Source: G965202915 sp965202915
GTDB taxonomy: Bacteria > Pseudomonadota > Gammaproteobacteria > Eutrophobiales > Eutrophobiaceae
Assembly: GCA_965202915.1 (NCBI GenBank)
Contig: OZ241847.1
Span: forward strand, 682,001-746,000
DNA: 64,000 nucleotides
Reading direction: 5' to 3'
Position 1 is the stretch's first letter. Every line of letters starts with the position of its first letter. Shown one piece after another: positions 22,301-28,444 of the stretch. Position numbers and translations under genes: made by a program. The notes under the pieces were generated by a model, which was not told the DNA's origin, did no database searches, and saw nothing but the letters and a program-made list of their open reading frames with translations.

Positions 22301-23434
22301 ATGGACGTACACCACCTCGCCCGCCTCAAGCTGCTGCTGGGTGAAACTCAAGATGGCCGTGCCCGGGGCGCCGCTCAGTGCCAGGCGTCCGTTTATCGGA
22401 GCGGCCGTAACCGTCCAGCTCAGGGCGGCGTTGGCATCGTCCGGATCGCGGGCGCTGAGGTCGTCGCTGGTGAGGGTATAGCTTGTGCCCTCGACTACGG
22501 CAAGCTCGCCATCGCCGGCGGTGACCGGCGGCCTCAGTGCCGCCGCGGAATCCAGTATAGCCATATACACCCCATCCCGGTCGGCATCGGCCCCATCGTC
22601 TTCGGTGGTCAGATCGCCCAACAGCGTTTCCCGCAGGCTCGGACTGGCCCGCAGAATATCCGCAAACCGATAGGCATAGTAAAGGATCCGCACGTCCTGC
22701 AAGTCTATGCTGTTATCATTATTCAGGTCCAGCGCCGGAATACCGGCAATGGTGCCGGTGGTCGGCAAATCCTGAGATCTCAGTGTATTCGGGGGATCCG
22801 AGTCATCCGCGCTCAAGGGCGTCTGACCCAGGTTATTCAGCAGCATCGTCAGGGTGGCCCGGTCTATGACGCTCTGTTGAAACAGGGTGAGGTAATACAG
22901 GATCTGGATATCTTGCGAATTGATGATCCCGTCCTGGTTCATTTCCAGTGACATCCCTTCCGTCTGGAACGCCACTGCACCCGCCTGCTGCTGCATCTCC
23001 AGGCTCAAGGCACGCTGTACGAGCGGCTCGGGGAGGTCCCGATATGATTCAGCAAAGCCCCGTCCTGGTTCCGCCGACAACGTGCTGGCATAGGCATAGA
23101 GCAGACCGATGGGCGGGGCCGGGAGCACCCCGAAGGACCCCGACAGATCCGCACCCGCGGCGGACTGGGCGAGGCTGTACGACTCAATGACCGGATCATC
23201 CGGGCTCAGAATCAGCGGCGGGATGACAGACGCAAGCTGGGAGGACAATGCCACCGACTGCGCGGGTGGCGTACTCGGCGATGGTGCCGTTTCAGGCTCG
23301 GCGGGTGCGGTCGTCTCCTCGGCGCGATAGATGCGGTTGCTGCTGCCTGCGCCTATAACCGGTAGCAACGTCAGGGGATTCGTCAGCAACAACGGACGTC
23401 CCGTCAGGCCTTTGGACTTCGCCTTTTCGGTCAT
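10316..23434 (-). CDS. giant FG-GAP repeat protein with five seven-bladed propellers (putative secreted adhesin)
   Basis: A 4372-residue protein. Order: a short conserved start (MTEKAKSKGLTGRPLLLTNP); two dockerin/EF-hand-like loops (MNQDGIINSQD about residue 168, LNNDNSIDLQD about 236); cadherin/CSPG-like domains (about 300-630, with SFTQQQLEAGEVVYVHTG); then five blocks. Each block has exactly seven integrin-type FG-GAP repeats (DGFIIQGD...GAGDVNGDGYADLIVGA...GEAYVVFGK), each repeat holding a DxNGDGxxD calcium loop, and ends with an RTX-like stretch (GAGDDVLNIDG, GGTGTDTL) plus an LSTLADSRISSIEHIDLSG segment. The C-terminal tail (ELPSLIPDEG) matches the paralogue. There is no Sec signal peptide; the composition suggests type I export and calcium-dependent adhesion, by inference. 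AGGAG precedes the ATG, and a near-consensus promoter lies just upstream. Confidence 0.85.
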   Translation of the reverse strand: MTEKAKSKGLTGRPLLLTNPLTLLPVIGAGSSNRIYRAEETTAPAEPETAPSPSTPPAQSVALSSQLASVIPPLILSPDDPVIESYSLAQSAAGADLSGSFGVLPAPPIGLLYAYASTLSAEPGRGFAESYRDLPEPLVQRALSLEMQQQAGAVAFQTEGMSLEMNQDGIINSQDIQILYYLTLFQQSVIDRATLTMLLNNLGQTPLSADDSDPPNTLRSQDLPTTGTIAGIPALDLNNDNSIDLQDVRILYYAYRFADILRASPSLRETLLGDLTTEDDGADADRDGVYMAILDSAAALRPPVTAGDGELAVVEGTSYTLTSDDLSARDPDDANAALSWTVTAAPINGRLALSGAPGTAILSFTQQQLEAGEVVYVHTGSDDSDDSFEVRLQNPADPEGIAQVPPVPLTVTVSTPVVDMAPTEVTLSNVIPQLAEDADVSARTRVADIAVTDADLGPRDLELVGADAALFELSDDQTELLLRAGVALDFETNPDLEVSVRAVRNPSEATADLSLALTKANEAPITTGDGEFQVVEGASYTLTPNDLTATDADESDGAAELTWTFMTGAEPANGHLELSTAAGTAIDSFTQAQLEAGEVVYVHDGSNAPSDGFTLQVADDDGLQAADPVIVNVDITRILDSIDLTELAAADGFIIRGDAAEDQAGFSVSGAGDVNGDGYVDLIIGAHRGDDGGTDAGEAYIVFGKVSGFGHDVSTVLEDGTTVVHKVIELNSLAPADGFIVQGDAAGDQAGFSVSGAGDVNGDGFADLLIGVIEGDDGGQNAGEAYLVFGKQDGFGSVDSSGRRSIDLESLDPGDGFIIQGDVDLDTAGFSVSGAGDVNGDGYTDLLIGARSGDDGGMDSGEAYVVFGKASGFGNDVGRTLEDGTITDVRRVVDLTSLDTGDGFIIQGDAGFDFAGFSVSGAGDVNGDGYADLIIGAPSADVDTSDGNKQDAGEAYVIFGKEGDPSDPFGNPMGGRQVVDLESLAPEEGFIIQGGANFDFAGTSVSGAGDVNGDGYADLIIGAVGSDDGGTYAGAAYVIFGKEGDPSDPFGSPDGTRRVIDLSNLNAADGFTIQGDDVFDLAGRSVSGAGDVNGDGFADLLVGAYRSDDGGTHAGEAYVIFGKDSAPSDPFGNPDGTRRVIDLGNLDAADGFAIQGDAADDQAGTSVSAAGDVNGDGFADLLVGANLADVNNPAGDRVDVGEAYVVFGGPAGLSTEAVAVLGTDGDDFLNVDGEATVVLAGAGDDVLNIDGFGDADLLKLDGGTGTDTLCLVNLDLGTNPNPSLHLDLSTLADSRISSIEHIDLSGNGDNSLTLTRLDLLNLSEVRTEGRAELRVDGNAGDRVTVTDDGWVQRADVMIEGTTYKAFENGNARLLVNIAVDIGGIIPTVDLTDLTAGDGFIIQGDEAGDHAGVSVSGAGDVNGDGYTDLIVGARFGDDGGTDAGEAYVVFGKASDPSDPFGELVGGRQVMDLTNLAPEEGFIIQGDARYDFAGYSVSGAGDVNGDGFADLLVGAPSGWDGGLEAGEAYVVFGKASGFGNLDGSGRQVVDLTSLAAGDGFVIQGDVHFDWAGASVSGAGDVNGDGFTDLIVGAHKGDDGGTRAGEAYVVFGKDDEFGSPDNGDRQVVDLTNLAPDEGFIIQGDESFDRAGVSVSGAGDVNGDGYADLIVGASRGDDGGIFAGEAYVVFGKASGFGELDDSNRRVMDLTDLTATEGFIIQGDEAGDTAGSSVSHAGDVNGDGFADLIVGAPCGSDGGHFAGEAYVVFGKASGFGELDGTGRRVVDLTSLAVADGFIIQGDAVDDQAGVSISAAGDVNGDGFADLIVGANQGDDSGTDAGEAYVVFGKASDPSDPQSDPFSSLDSSGRRVIDLSNLDAADGFIIQGDAAYDQAGFSVSAAGDVNGDGFADLIVGAPHGDDGGINAGEAYVLFGGPAGLSTEAVAVLGTDGNDDLNVDGEATVVLAGAGDDVLNIDGFGDADLLKLDGGTGTDTLCLVNLDAGTNPNSSLHLDLSTLADSRISSIEHIDLSGNGDNSLTLTRLDLLNLSEVRSDGQAELRVDGNAGDRVTLNDDGWVRRGTEEIEGTTYKAFENGNARLLVNIAIDISGIMPTVDLTDLTAGEGFIIQGDEAGDGAGRSVSDAGDVNGDGYADLIVGARFGDDGGRFAGEAYVVFGKASDPSDPFGELVGGRQVMDLTNLAPEEGFIIQGDAGYDFAGHSVSGAGDVNGDGFADLIVGAPSGDDGGINAGEAYVVFGKASAPSDPFGSLDGTGRQVVDLTSLAAGDGFVIQGDVHFDWAGASVSAAGDVNGDGFADLIVGANQGNDGESDAGEAYVLFGKGSDPFGSLDATTNRQVVDLTSLAPEEGFIIQGDAAFDQAGVSVSGAGDVNGDGYADLIVGAHFGDDGGNYAGEAYVVFGKASGFGELDDSNRRVMDLTNLAPTEGFIIQGDEAGDTAGASVSYAGDVNGDGFADLIVGAPCGNDGGRFAGEAYVVFGKASGFGELDGTGRRVVDLTSLAAADGFIIQGDAVDDQAGVSISAAGDVNGDGFADLIVGAHQSDDGGDNAGETYVVFGKASDPFDPQSDPFGSLDSSGRRVIDLSNLDAADGFIIQGDEAGDRAGRSVSAAGDVNGDGFADLIVGAPYGDDGGTDAGEAYVLFGGPAGLSTEAAAVLGTDGNDDLNADGEATVVLAGAGDDVLNIDGFGDADLLKFDGGTGTDTLCLVNLDAGTNPNPGLHLDLSTLADSRISSIEHIDLSGNGDNSLTLTRLDLLNLSEVRTDGRTELRVDGNAGDRVTVNDDGWVQRADVMIEGTTYKAFENGNARLLVNIAIDIGGTIMPTVDILTVDLTDLTAGEGFIIQGDKAHDHAGTSVSGAGDVNGDGYADLIVGVGLGDDGGDTAGEAYVLFGKASGGFGSPDGTGRQVMDLANLAPAEGFIIQGDANDDHAGASVSGAGDVNGDGYADLIVGAHLGDDGGRFAGEAYVVFGKASGFGSRDSANRQVVDLTDLAAGDGFVIQGDRPDDRAGISVSGAGDVNGDGYADLLVGVPRGDDGGLNAGEAYVVFGKASGPSNPFGELVGGRQMMDLTSLAPEEGFIIQGDAERDSAGYSVSGAGDVNGDGFADLIVGAPWGDDGGLLAGEAYVVFGKASGFGELDDSSSRVMDLTGLAAGDGFIIQGDTNRDYTGVSVSGAGDINGDGYADLIVGAFQGDDGGTNAGEAYVVFGKASGPSDPFGSPDSTGRRVVDLTNLDTGDGFIIQGDAAGDFAGFSVSGAGDVNGDGYTDLIVGAQDGDDGGHSAGEAYVVFGKEYGFGSPIGDRRVIDLSNLDAADGFIIQCDAAYDSAGNSVSGAGDVNGDGFADLLVGAPTGDDGGRNAGEAYVLFGSPAGLSTEAAAVLGTDDNDVLNVDGEATVVLAGAGDDVLNIDGFGDADLLKFDGGSGSDTLSLANLDAGTNPNPSLHLDLSTLADSRISSIEHIDLSGNGDNSLTLTRLDLLNLSEVRTDGRAELRVDGNAGDRVTLNDDGWVQQADVMIEGTTYKAFENGNARLLVNIAIDISGLIPTVDLTDLTAGEGFIIQGDAYRDRAGSSVSDAGDVNGDGYADLIVGALWGNDGGGSAGEAYVVFGKASDPSDPFGSSDSANRQVMDLTSLTPEEGFIIQGDARHDRAGTSVSAAGDVNGDGYADLIVGAPNGGGGAGTGFAGEAYLVFGKADSPSDPFGSPDGSNRRVVDLTSLAPEEGFVMQSGGAYFDFAGSSVSGAGDVNGDGYADLLVGVPRGDDGGYNAGEVYVVFGKASGPSNPFGELVGGRQMMDLTSLAPEEGFIIQGDERLDRAGTSVSGAGDVNGDGYADLIVGVPRGDDGGDNAGEAYVVFGKASGFGSEMGGRRVIDLTSLVAGDGFIIQGDVRFDLAGHSVSGAGDVNGDGYADLIVGSYGYHGIPIPNAPTEAYVVFGKASGPSDPFGSLDGSNRQVIDLTSLAAGDGFIIRDDADGDFAGVSVSGAGDVNGDGFADLLVGANRGDDGGNNAGQVYVLFGKEDDFGSDSDSPGGDRRVIDLSNLDAADGFIIQGDAAGDRVGSSVSAAGDVNGDGFADLLVGAPIGDDGGRNAGEAYVLFGGPAGLSTEAAAVLGTDGNDVLNADGEATVVLAGAGDDVLNIDGFGDADLLKFDGGSGSDTLSLANPDANTDLNLDLSTLADTRLSSIERIDISGNGPSNNNSLTLTRLDLLNLSEVRTEGRAELRVDGNAGDSVSAPDEGWARSADVMIEGTMYRTFDNGNARLLVNMDVALGGNLMAASQANLAEALQNCCVTQTVDVRALIDALPPEDEAQQRRRMEDELAMLGPLPEAQSALEAEQPAAVAEPDVALFELPSLIPDEG
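10618..21480 (-). repeat. five tandem higher-order DNA repeats of about 2.17 kb inside the giant gene
   Basis: The segment encoding the end of each block (read on the plus strand as GGGCATTGCCG.. followed by TGGTGCCTTCTATC) recurs near 10618, 12807, 14978, 17157 and 19321, a spacing of 2164-2189 bases. Each unit codes for seven FG-GAP repeats and one RTX-like module. The units are very similar at DNA level, so this array should expand or contract by recombination and is hard to assemble from short reads. Confidence 0.9.
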
Positions 23435-23459
23435 GTTATACGTCTCCTAATCAACGCGA

Positions 23460-23627
23460 TTATGGTATTAAGCCACCCGTCCCAGATATCCAAGTATAGT
23501 CACTTTTGAATAAGTTGTCAAATAATTTAATATTACCTGCGGCTATGACCCGTGGTAATGCTGTAAGCGGGATCGTGAACAATAGCCGGCATCCCGACAT
23601 ACCCTTGGATTTCGCTTTGTCGGCCAT
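23460..23627 (-). pseudogene. vestigial third copy of the FG-GAP protein N-terminus (55 codons)
   Basis: Translation begins MADKAKSKGMSGCRLLFTIP, closely matching the first 20 residues of both neighbouring giants (MTEKAKSKGL...LLLTNPLT), then goes through the promoter region of the large gene to a TAA. It has its own upstream copy of the promoter. The simplest reading is the leftover 5' end of a lost paralogue or of a duplication that created the present pair. Whether the short peptide is made is unknown. Confidence 0.7.
23493..23521 (-). promoter_or_regulatory. sigma-70 promoter of the giant FG-GAP gene
   Basis: On the minus strand TTGACA (23516-23521), a 17-nt spacer and TATACT (23493-23498) form a near-perfect housekeeping promoter, with transcription expected to begin about 50 nt before the ATG at 23434. 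Confidence 0.8.
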
Positions 23628-23684
23628 GATGGTATGTGCATCCTAAAATAACATTATCAATATTAAGGATATTCTGGAAATACA

Positions 23685-23713
23685 AGTATAGTCACTTTTG
23701 AGTAATTTATCAA
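23685..23713 (-). promoter_or_regulatory. duplicated promoter in front of the vestigial N-terminus
   Basis: TTGATA (23708-23713), 17 nt, TATACT (23685-23690) on the minus strand. The spacer end CAAAAGTGAC and the -10 are identical to the promoter at 23493-23521, so the whole promoter plus start region has been duplicated. Confidence 0.7.
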
Positions 23714-23727
23714 AATAATTGAATCGG

Positions 23728-24013
23728 AATCGGGGTCTCCCGACCCCGATAAAACAATCAACATTATCGTCAACCCTTAGCTTGGCACGGCTCACAGTGC
23801 AGTTCGGGCAAGGTGCCAGTGTTGCTCGAAACCCCCCCTGCCCCCCTTGTCAGGGGGGTGTAGTGGTTGGGGGTGGTTCGGTAGCCCCCTGATAAGGGGG
23901 GTTGGGGGGTTGGTGTTGATTCGGGGAAGGCCTGGTGCAGTTCGGGAATCCGGGTTGCTCGGGGAATCCGGCTTGCTGGGTGTGTGTTTTATCGGGGTCG
24001 GGAGACCCCGACT
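23728..24013. mobile_element. MITE-like element with palindromic terminal repeats (copy 1, complete)
   Basis: Its 28-bp ends (23728-23755 and 23986-24013) are inverted copies with one mismatch; each end is itself a hairpin, TCGGGGTC-TCCC-GACCCCGA, followed by TAAAAC. The inside holds AACATTATCGTCAACCC, a stretch GGCAAGGTGCC and several CCCCCTGATAAGGGGG-type palindromes. It has no coding capacity. It ends 3 nt past the stop codon of the 1444-residue gene. Copy 2 at 28445-28708 shares the interior. Confidence 0.8.
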
Positions 24014-24016
24014 CCG

Positions 24017-27000
24017 TTAGCCATCATCCGGGACCAGCGGTGGCAGATCAAACAGGTCGGTTTCCGGCTCGGCCACCGCTGTCGGTTCTGCGAGTTCTAT
24101 GGCTGCTTTTGCGGCGGGTAAGGGGCCCAGCATGGCCAGTTCGTCTTCCAGGCGTTTGCGCTGTTGTGCCTCGTCCTCCGGCGGCAGGTCTTCGATGAAA
24201 GCGCGGATATCGACGGTGTGGGTGGTGGCGTATTGTTGCAGGACCTCAGCCATGGTGGGCATGGTGGCCGAGCCGGTGGGCGCTAAAGTCCCGCCCAGCG
24301 TCAGGGCGGTATTGACCAGCAGGCGGGCGTTGCCGTTGTTGAAGACAGTGTAGGTGTTGCCTTCTATGGTTTGATCGTCCCCCCGCACCCAGCCGTCATC
24401 GTCGGCGGGGACGGTGACGCGGTCGCCGGCGTTGCCGTCGACGCGTAGCTCGGCGCGGCCATCGATGCGTACCTCGGACAGATTCAGCAGGTCCAGGCGG
24501 GTGAGGGTGAGGAAGTTGTCGCCGTTGCCGCTGAGGTCGATGCGCTCTATGCTGCTCAGGCGGGTGTCGCGGAGGGTGCTCAGGTCCAGGTCCAAGCCGG
24601 CACCGTTTAGGCGCAGGGTGTCGGTGCCGGTGCCGCCGTCGAAGCGGAGCAGGTCGGTATCGTCGAAGCTGTCTATGTTCAGCACGTCATCGCCGGGGCC
24701 GGCGATGACGACCCCGTCGTTATCGTCGTCACTCAGGACGTCGTTGCCGGCAACGGTCTCGGTGCTGAGGCCGGCCGGGCCGCCGAACAGGACGTAGGCT
24801 TCGCCAGCGTTGTCCCGCGTGTTGACGTTGGCCCCGGCTGCCCCAACGATGAGGTCGGCAAAGCCATCGCCGTTGACGTCACCGGCACCGGATACGCTCC
24901 CGCCCGCTTGGTCAATGCGCGCATCACCCTGGATGATAAAGCCGTCCTCCGGGGCCAGCCCAGTCAAATCCACGACCTGGCGGTTGTTACCATCCGCGCT
25001 GCCAAAGCCGGAGACCTTGCCGAACACCAGATAGGCCTCGCCGGCACTGGTGCCACCATCGTCACCGCCACGTGCCCCGACGATGAGGTCGGCAAAGCCG
25101 TCACCGTTCACGTCGCCGGCTCCGGATACGCTCCCGCCCGCAAAGTCATCGCCCGCATCGCCCTGGATGATAAAGCCATCCCCGGCGGCCAGGCTTTCCA
25201 GTTCCACGACCTGGCGGCCGCCCATATCGCTGCCAAAGCCGGAGGCCTTGCCAAACACGACGTAGGCCTCGCCGGTCGAGGTGCCATCCTCGTCGTCGGC
25301 ATAGCTTGCCCCGACGATGAGGTCAGCAAAGCCGTCGCCGTTGACGTCGCCGGCTCCGGATACGCTTATGCCCGCCCGGTCATCGACCGCGTCACCCTGG
25401 ATGATAAAGCCGTCGCCAGCGGCCAGGCTTTCCAGTTCCACGACCTGGCGGCCACCTATATCGCTGCCAAAGCCGGAGGCCTTGCCAAACACGACGTAGG
25501 CCTCGCCGGCATCGGTCCTGGTGTTGCCATCGGAGGTGTTGACGTCGGCACGATTCGCCCCGACGATGAGGTCGGCAAAGCCGTCGCCGTTGACGTCACC
25601 GGCGCCGGATACGCTAAAGCCCGCCTGGTCATCGCCCGCATCTCCCTGGATGATAAAGCCGTCCCCGACGGCCAGGCTTGACAGGTCCACGACCCGGCGG
25701 ACAACCATGCTCCCATCCGAAAGGGGAATGCTGACGTCGTTGCCAAAGCCGCCCTCTTTGCCGAATACGACGTAGGCCTCGCCAGCATCGGTACCACCGT
25801 CGTCGCCCTGGTTTGCCCCGACGATGAGGTCGGCAAAGCCATCGCCGTTCACGTCGCCGGCACCGGATACGCTCCCCGCCCGGTCACCGGGCATATCGCC
25901 CTGGATGATAAAGCCATCCCCGGCGGCCAGGCTTTCCAGGTCTATAAACCGGCGGCCGGTACTGTCCGCGCTGCCAAAGCCGGAGGCCTTGCCGAATACG
26001 ACGTAGGCCTCACCGGCAATGGTGCCACCGTCGTCGCCCGCGGATGCCCCGACAATCAGGTCGTCAAAGCCGTCGCCGTTGACGTCGCCAGCGCCGGATA
26101 CGCTATTGCCCGCCTGGTCACTGTCCGCATCGCCTTGGATGATAAAGCCGTCCCCGGCGGCCAGATTGGCCAAATCCACGGCCCGTGGGTTGGACGCCTT
26201 GCCGAACACGACGTAGGCCTCGCCGGCATTGATGCCACCGTCGTCGCCCCCGCCCGCCCCGACGATGAGGTCGTCAAAGCCGTCGCCGTTGACGTCGCCG
26301 GCGCCGGATACGCTATTGCCCGCATAGTTTCTCCGCGCATCGCCCTGGATGATAAAACCGTCCTCCGCGGTGAGCTCGCTCAGGTCTATATTGCCGAGCA
26401 AGCCCGCGATATCAACATTCACCGTCACCGGGTCGGACTGTTTCCCCTGGTCGTCCGCCACCCTGACTACAAAGCTGTCATCGGCATCATCAGCGCCGGT
26501 ATGCACGTACACCACCTCGCCCGCCTCAAGCTGGGCCTGGGTGAATGAGTCGATGGCCGTGCCTGGGGTGATGGGCGTGCCGCTCAGTTCCAGGCGTCCG
26601 TTTGTCGGTTGGCCACCGCTCATGAACGTCCAGGTGAGCTCAGTCGCACCGTCGTCCACGTCCGTCGCCGTCAGGTCTTCCACGGTCAGCATATAGCTTG
26701 CGCCCTCAACCACCTGGAACTCGCCATCGCCGGTAGTGATCGGCGCCTCGTTCGCCTTGGTGAGCGCAAGGCTCAGGTCGGCAGTCGCCTCCGACCGGTT
26801 GCGTACCGCCCGCACGGTGACCTCCAGGGTCGGGTTGGTCTCAAAGTTCAGTGCCGCATCGGCTATCAGGAACAGCATATCCTGGGCGGCGTTGAGCTCA
26901 AACAGTGCGGCGTCGGGACCGACCAGCTCCAGGCCGCGCGGGCCGTCATCGGCATCGGTGACGACAATATCGGCCACCCGTGTGCGGGCGCTGACGTCGG

Positions 27001-28351
27001 CGTCCTCGGCCAATGGCGGCACCACGTTGCTCAGCGTCACCCCGGTCGGGGGCAGATCCGGCGGCGTGGAGACCTCCACGGTCAGCGGCACGGTTGACCG
27101 CACAGTGCCCGCCGGGTCGTCCGGGTTCTGCAGGCGGACTTCAAAGCGGTCATCGGTATTATCGTCGCCGGTATGGACGTAGAGCACCTCGCCGGCCTCA
27201 AGCTGGGCCTGGGTGAAACTCAAGATGGCGGTGCCGGTGTCGCCGCTCAGTTCCAGTTGGCCCCTGGTCGGGGCGGTGGTGACCGTCCAGCTCAGCGCGA
27301 GGCCGGCATTGTCCGGGTCGCGGGCGCTGAGGTCGACCGTGGTGAGGGTATAGCTGGTGCCGGTATTGACTTCAATGGCGTTGTCGCTGGTGGTGACCAC
27401 CGGGAACAGGTCCGCCACTCGGCCCAGCAGGTCGATATAGACGGCATCCCGGCCGTCGGCAGCCAGGCCATTGTCTTCGGTGGTGAGGTCGCCGAGCAGG
27501 GTTTCCCGCAGGCTGGGGCTGGCGCGCAGGATGTCCTCAAACCGCAGGGCATAGTACAGCACGCGCACGTCCAGCAGGTCGGTGCGGTTATCATTGTTCA
27601 GGTCCGGGATGAGGGTGGTCAAATCCAGGCTCATCAGTTCTCTCAGGCGCACGTCGCTCACGCTGAGGCTGCTCAGGAGCGTGCTCAGGTTGGCCGGGTT
27701 GAGGGCGAGGTAATACAGCACCTGCGCGTCCTGCGGGTTGACGACGTCATCCTGGTTCAGGTTCAGCGGCACCGACAGCACCGGGCCGGTCTGGAATGCC
27801 ACTTCATACGGGCGCTGCCCGGTCTCCGAAGTCAGTGCAGGGAGTGGCTCGGATGATGAGGCGCGGTGTTGCTCGGCCAGACTCCCCCCTGATAAGGGGG
27901 GTTGGGGGGGTTGGAAAAGGCTTTGGTACAGTTCCGGGGAAGTCTCCCCCGGCCCCTGGCCCCCCTTGTCAGGGGGATTGCTTGTCAGGGCATGGAGCAG
28001 GCCCGTAAGCGGCGCCAGGAGCGGGCTTACAAGTACCCCCCCCCCCCCCCCCCCAGGCAGGACGGCGCTTTGCGGCTCTGCGGCGGTCTTATCCGTGCTC
28101 AGGGCGGCGCTCAGGTCCAGGGGCAGAATGACCGGTATAATTTGGGGGGCTGAGACCACGGCCGGGGACTTCGACTCAGCGGCCGGATTCAGCAGCAGCA
28201 GGGTTTGGGCCTCGGCGGGCGCGGTCGCCTCCTCGGCCCGGTAGATACGGTTGCCTGCGCCTGTGACCGGCAATAATGCCGCAAGCGGGGTTGTGAGGGG
28301 ATTGGTAAGGGACAGGGGGCGCAGGCCCTTGAGTTTTGCTTTTTCGGTCAT
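24017..28351 (-). CDS. FG-GAP repeat protein with one seven-bladed propeller; putative phase-variable secreted adhesin
   Basis: A 1444-residue paralogue of the giant protein: same start (MTEKAKLKGL), dockerin-like loops (LNQDDVVNPQD about residue 197, LNNDNRTDLLD), cadherin/CSPG-like domains, then exactly seven FG-GAP repeats, one RTX-like module and the same tail (DLPPLVPDDG). Two oddities sit in the N-terminal linker: a run of 19 G in the coding strand coding for Gly100-Gly105, where slippage would shift the frame, and residues about 124-165 encoded by a fragment of the local miniature repeat, which the paralogue lacks. There is no Sec signal; export by a type I system is inferred. Confidence 0.85.
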   Translation of the reverse strand: MTEKAKLKGLRPLSLTNPLTTPLAALLPVTGAGNRIYRAEEATAPAEAQTLLLLNPAAESKSPAVVSAPQIIPVILPLDLSAALSTDKTAAEPQSAVLPGGGGGGVLVSPLLAPLTGLLHALTSNPPDKGGQGPGETSPELYQSLFQPPQPPLSGGSLAEQHRASSSEPLPALTSETGQRPYEVAFQTGPVLSVPLNLNQDDVVNPQDAQVLYYLALNPANLSTLLSSLSVSDVRLRELMSLDLTTLIPDLNNDNRTDLLDVRVLYYALRFEDILRASPSLRETLLGDLTTEDNGLAADGRDAVYIDLLGRVADLFPVVTTSDNAIEVNTGTSYTLTTVDLSARDPDNAGLALSWTVTTAPTRGQLELSGDTGTAILSFTQAQLEAGEVLYVHTGDDNTDDRFEVRLQNPDDPAGTVRSTVPLTVEVSTPPDLPPTGVTLSNVVPPLAEDADVSARTRVADIVVTDADDGPRGLELVGPDAALFELNAAQDMLFLIADAALNFETNPTLEVTVRAVRNRSEATADLSLALTKANEAPITTGDGEFQVVEGASYMLTVEDLTATDVDDGATELTWTFMSGGQPTNGRLELSGTPITPGTAIDSFTQAQLEAGEVVYVHTGADDADDSFVVRVADDQGKQSDPVTVNVDIAGLLGNIDLSELTAEDGFIIQGDARRNYAGNSVSGAGDVNGDGFDDLIVGAGGGDDGGINAGEAYVVFGKASNPRAVDLANLAAGDGFIIQGDADSDQAGNSVSGAGDVNGDGFDDLIVGASAGDDGGTIAGEAYVVFGKASGFGSADSTGRRFIDLESLAAGDGFIIQGDMPGDRAGSVSGAGDVNGDGFADLIVGANQGDDGGTDAGEAYVVFGKEGGFGNDVSIPLSDGSMVVRRVVDLSSLAVGDGFIIQGDAGDDQAGFSVSGAGDVNGDGFADLIVGANRADVNTSDGNTRTDAGEAYVVFGKASGFGSDIGGRQVVELESLAAGDGFIIQGDAVDDRAGISVSGAGDVNGDGFADLIVGASYADDEDGTSTGEAYVVFGKASGFGSDMGGRQVVELESLAAGDGFIIQGDAGDDFAGGSVSGAGDVNGDGFADLIVGARGGDDGGTSAGEAYLVFGKVSGFGSADGNNRQVVDLTGLAPEDGFIIQGDARIDQAGGSVSGAGDVNGDGFADLIVGAAGANVNTRDNAGEAYVLFGGPAGLSTETVAGNDVLSDDDNDGVVIAGPGDDVLNIDSFDDTDLLRFDGGTGTDTLRLNGAGLDLDLSTLRDTRLSSIERIDLSGNGDNFLTLTRLDLLNLSEVRIDGRAELRVDGNAGDRVTVPADDDGWVRGDDQTIEGNTYTVFNNGNARLLVNTALTLGGTLAPTGSATMPTMAEVLQQYATTHTVDIRAFIEDLPPEDEAQQRKRLEDELAMLGPLPAAKAAIELAEPTAVAEPETDLFDLPPLVPDDG
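27857..27982 (-). repeat. miniature-repeat core inserted in frame within a coding sequence
   Basis: The plus strand here reads CTGATAAGGGGGGTTGGGG, then a version of the AAGGCTTTGGTACAG segment and a CCCCCTTGTCAGGGGG palindrome, the order found inside the noncoding copies at 23728-24013 and 28445-28708. It codes for the peptide around NPPDKGGQGPGE and PPQPPLSGG. The frame is intact on both sides. Confidence 0.75.
28036..28054 (-). repeat. homopolymer tract of 19 G (coding strand), candidate phase-variation switch
   Basis: Nineteen consecutive C on the plus strand lie within codons 100-106 of the 1444-residue FG-GAP gene. Tracts of this kind mutate at high frequency by slipped-strand mispairing; any change not divisible by three would truncate the protein near residue 100. 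The exact length in the source cells may vary or be misread by sequencing. Confidence 0.75.
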
Positions 28352-28444
28352 GTTGTGTATCTCGTTATGGTCGTTACAGATGTATGGAATATTCCATATT
28401 ATAGCATAGTCTGAATTTTATGGTTTGGGTTTTATGGGTTTTTT

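Noticed and set aside
10316..28351. Sec signal peptides on the two FG-GAP proteins
   Set aside because: The N-termini lack a continuous hydrophobic core with a cleavage site; type I export is more plausible but no exporter gene is in the window.
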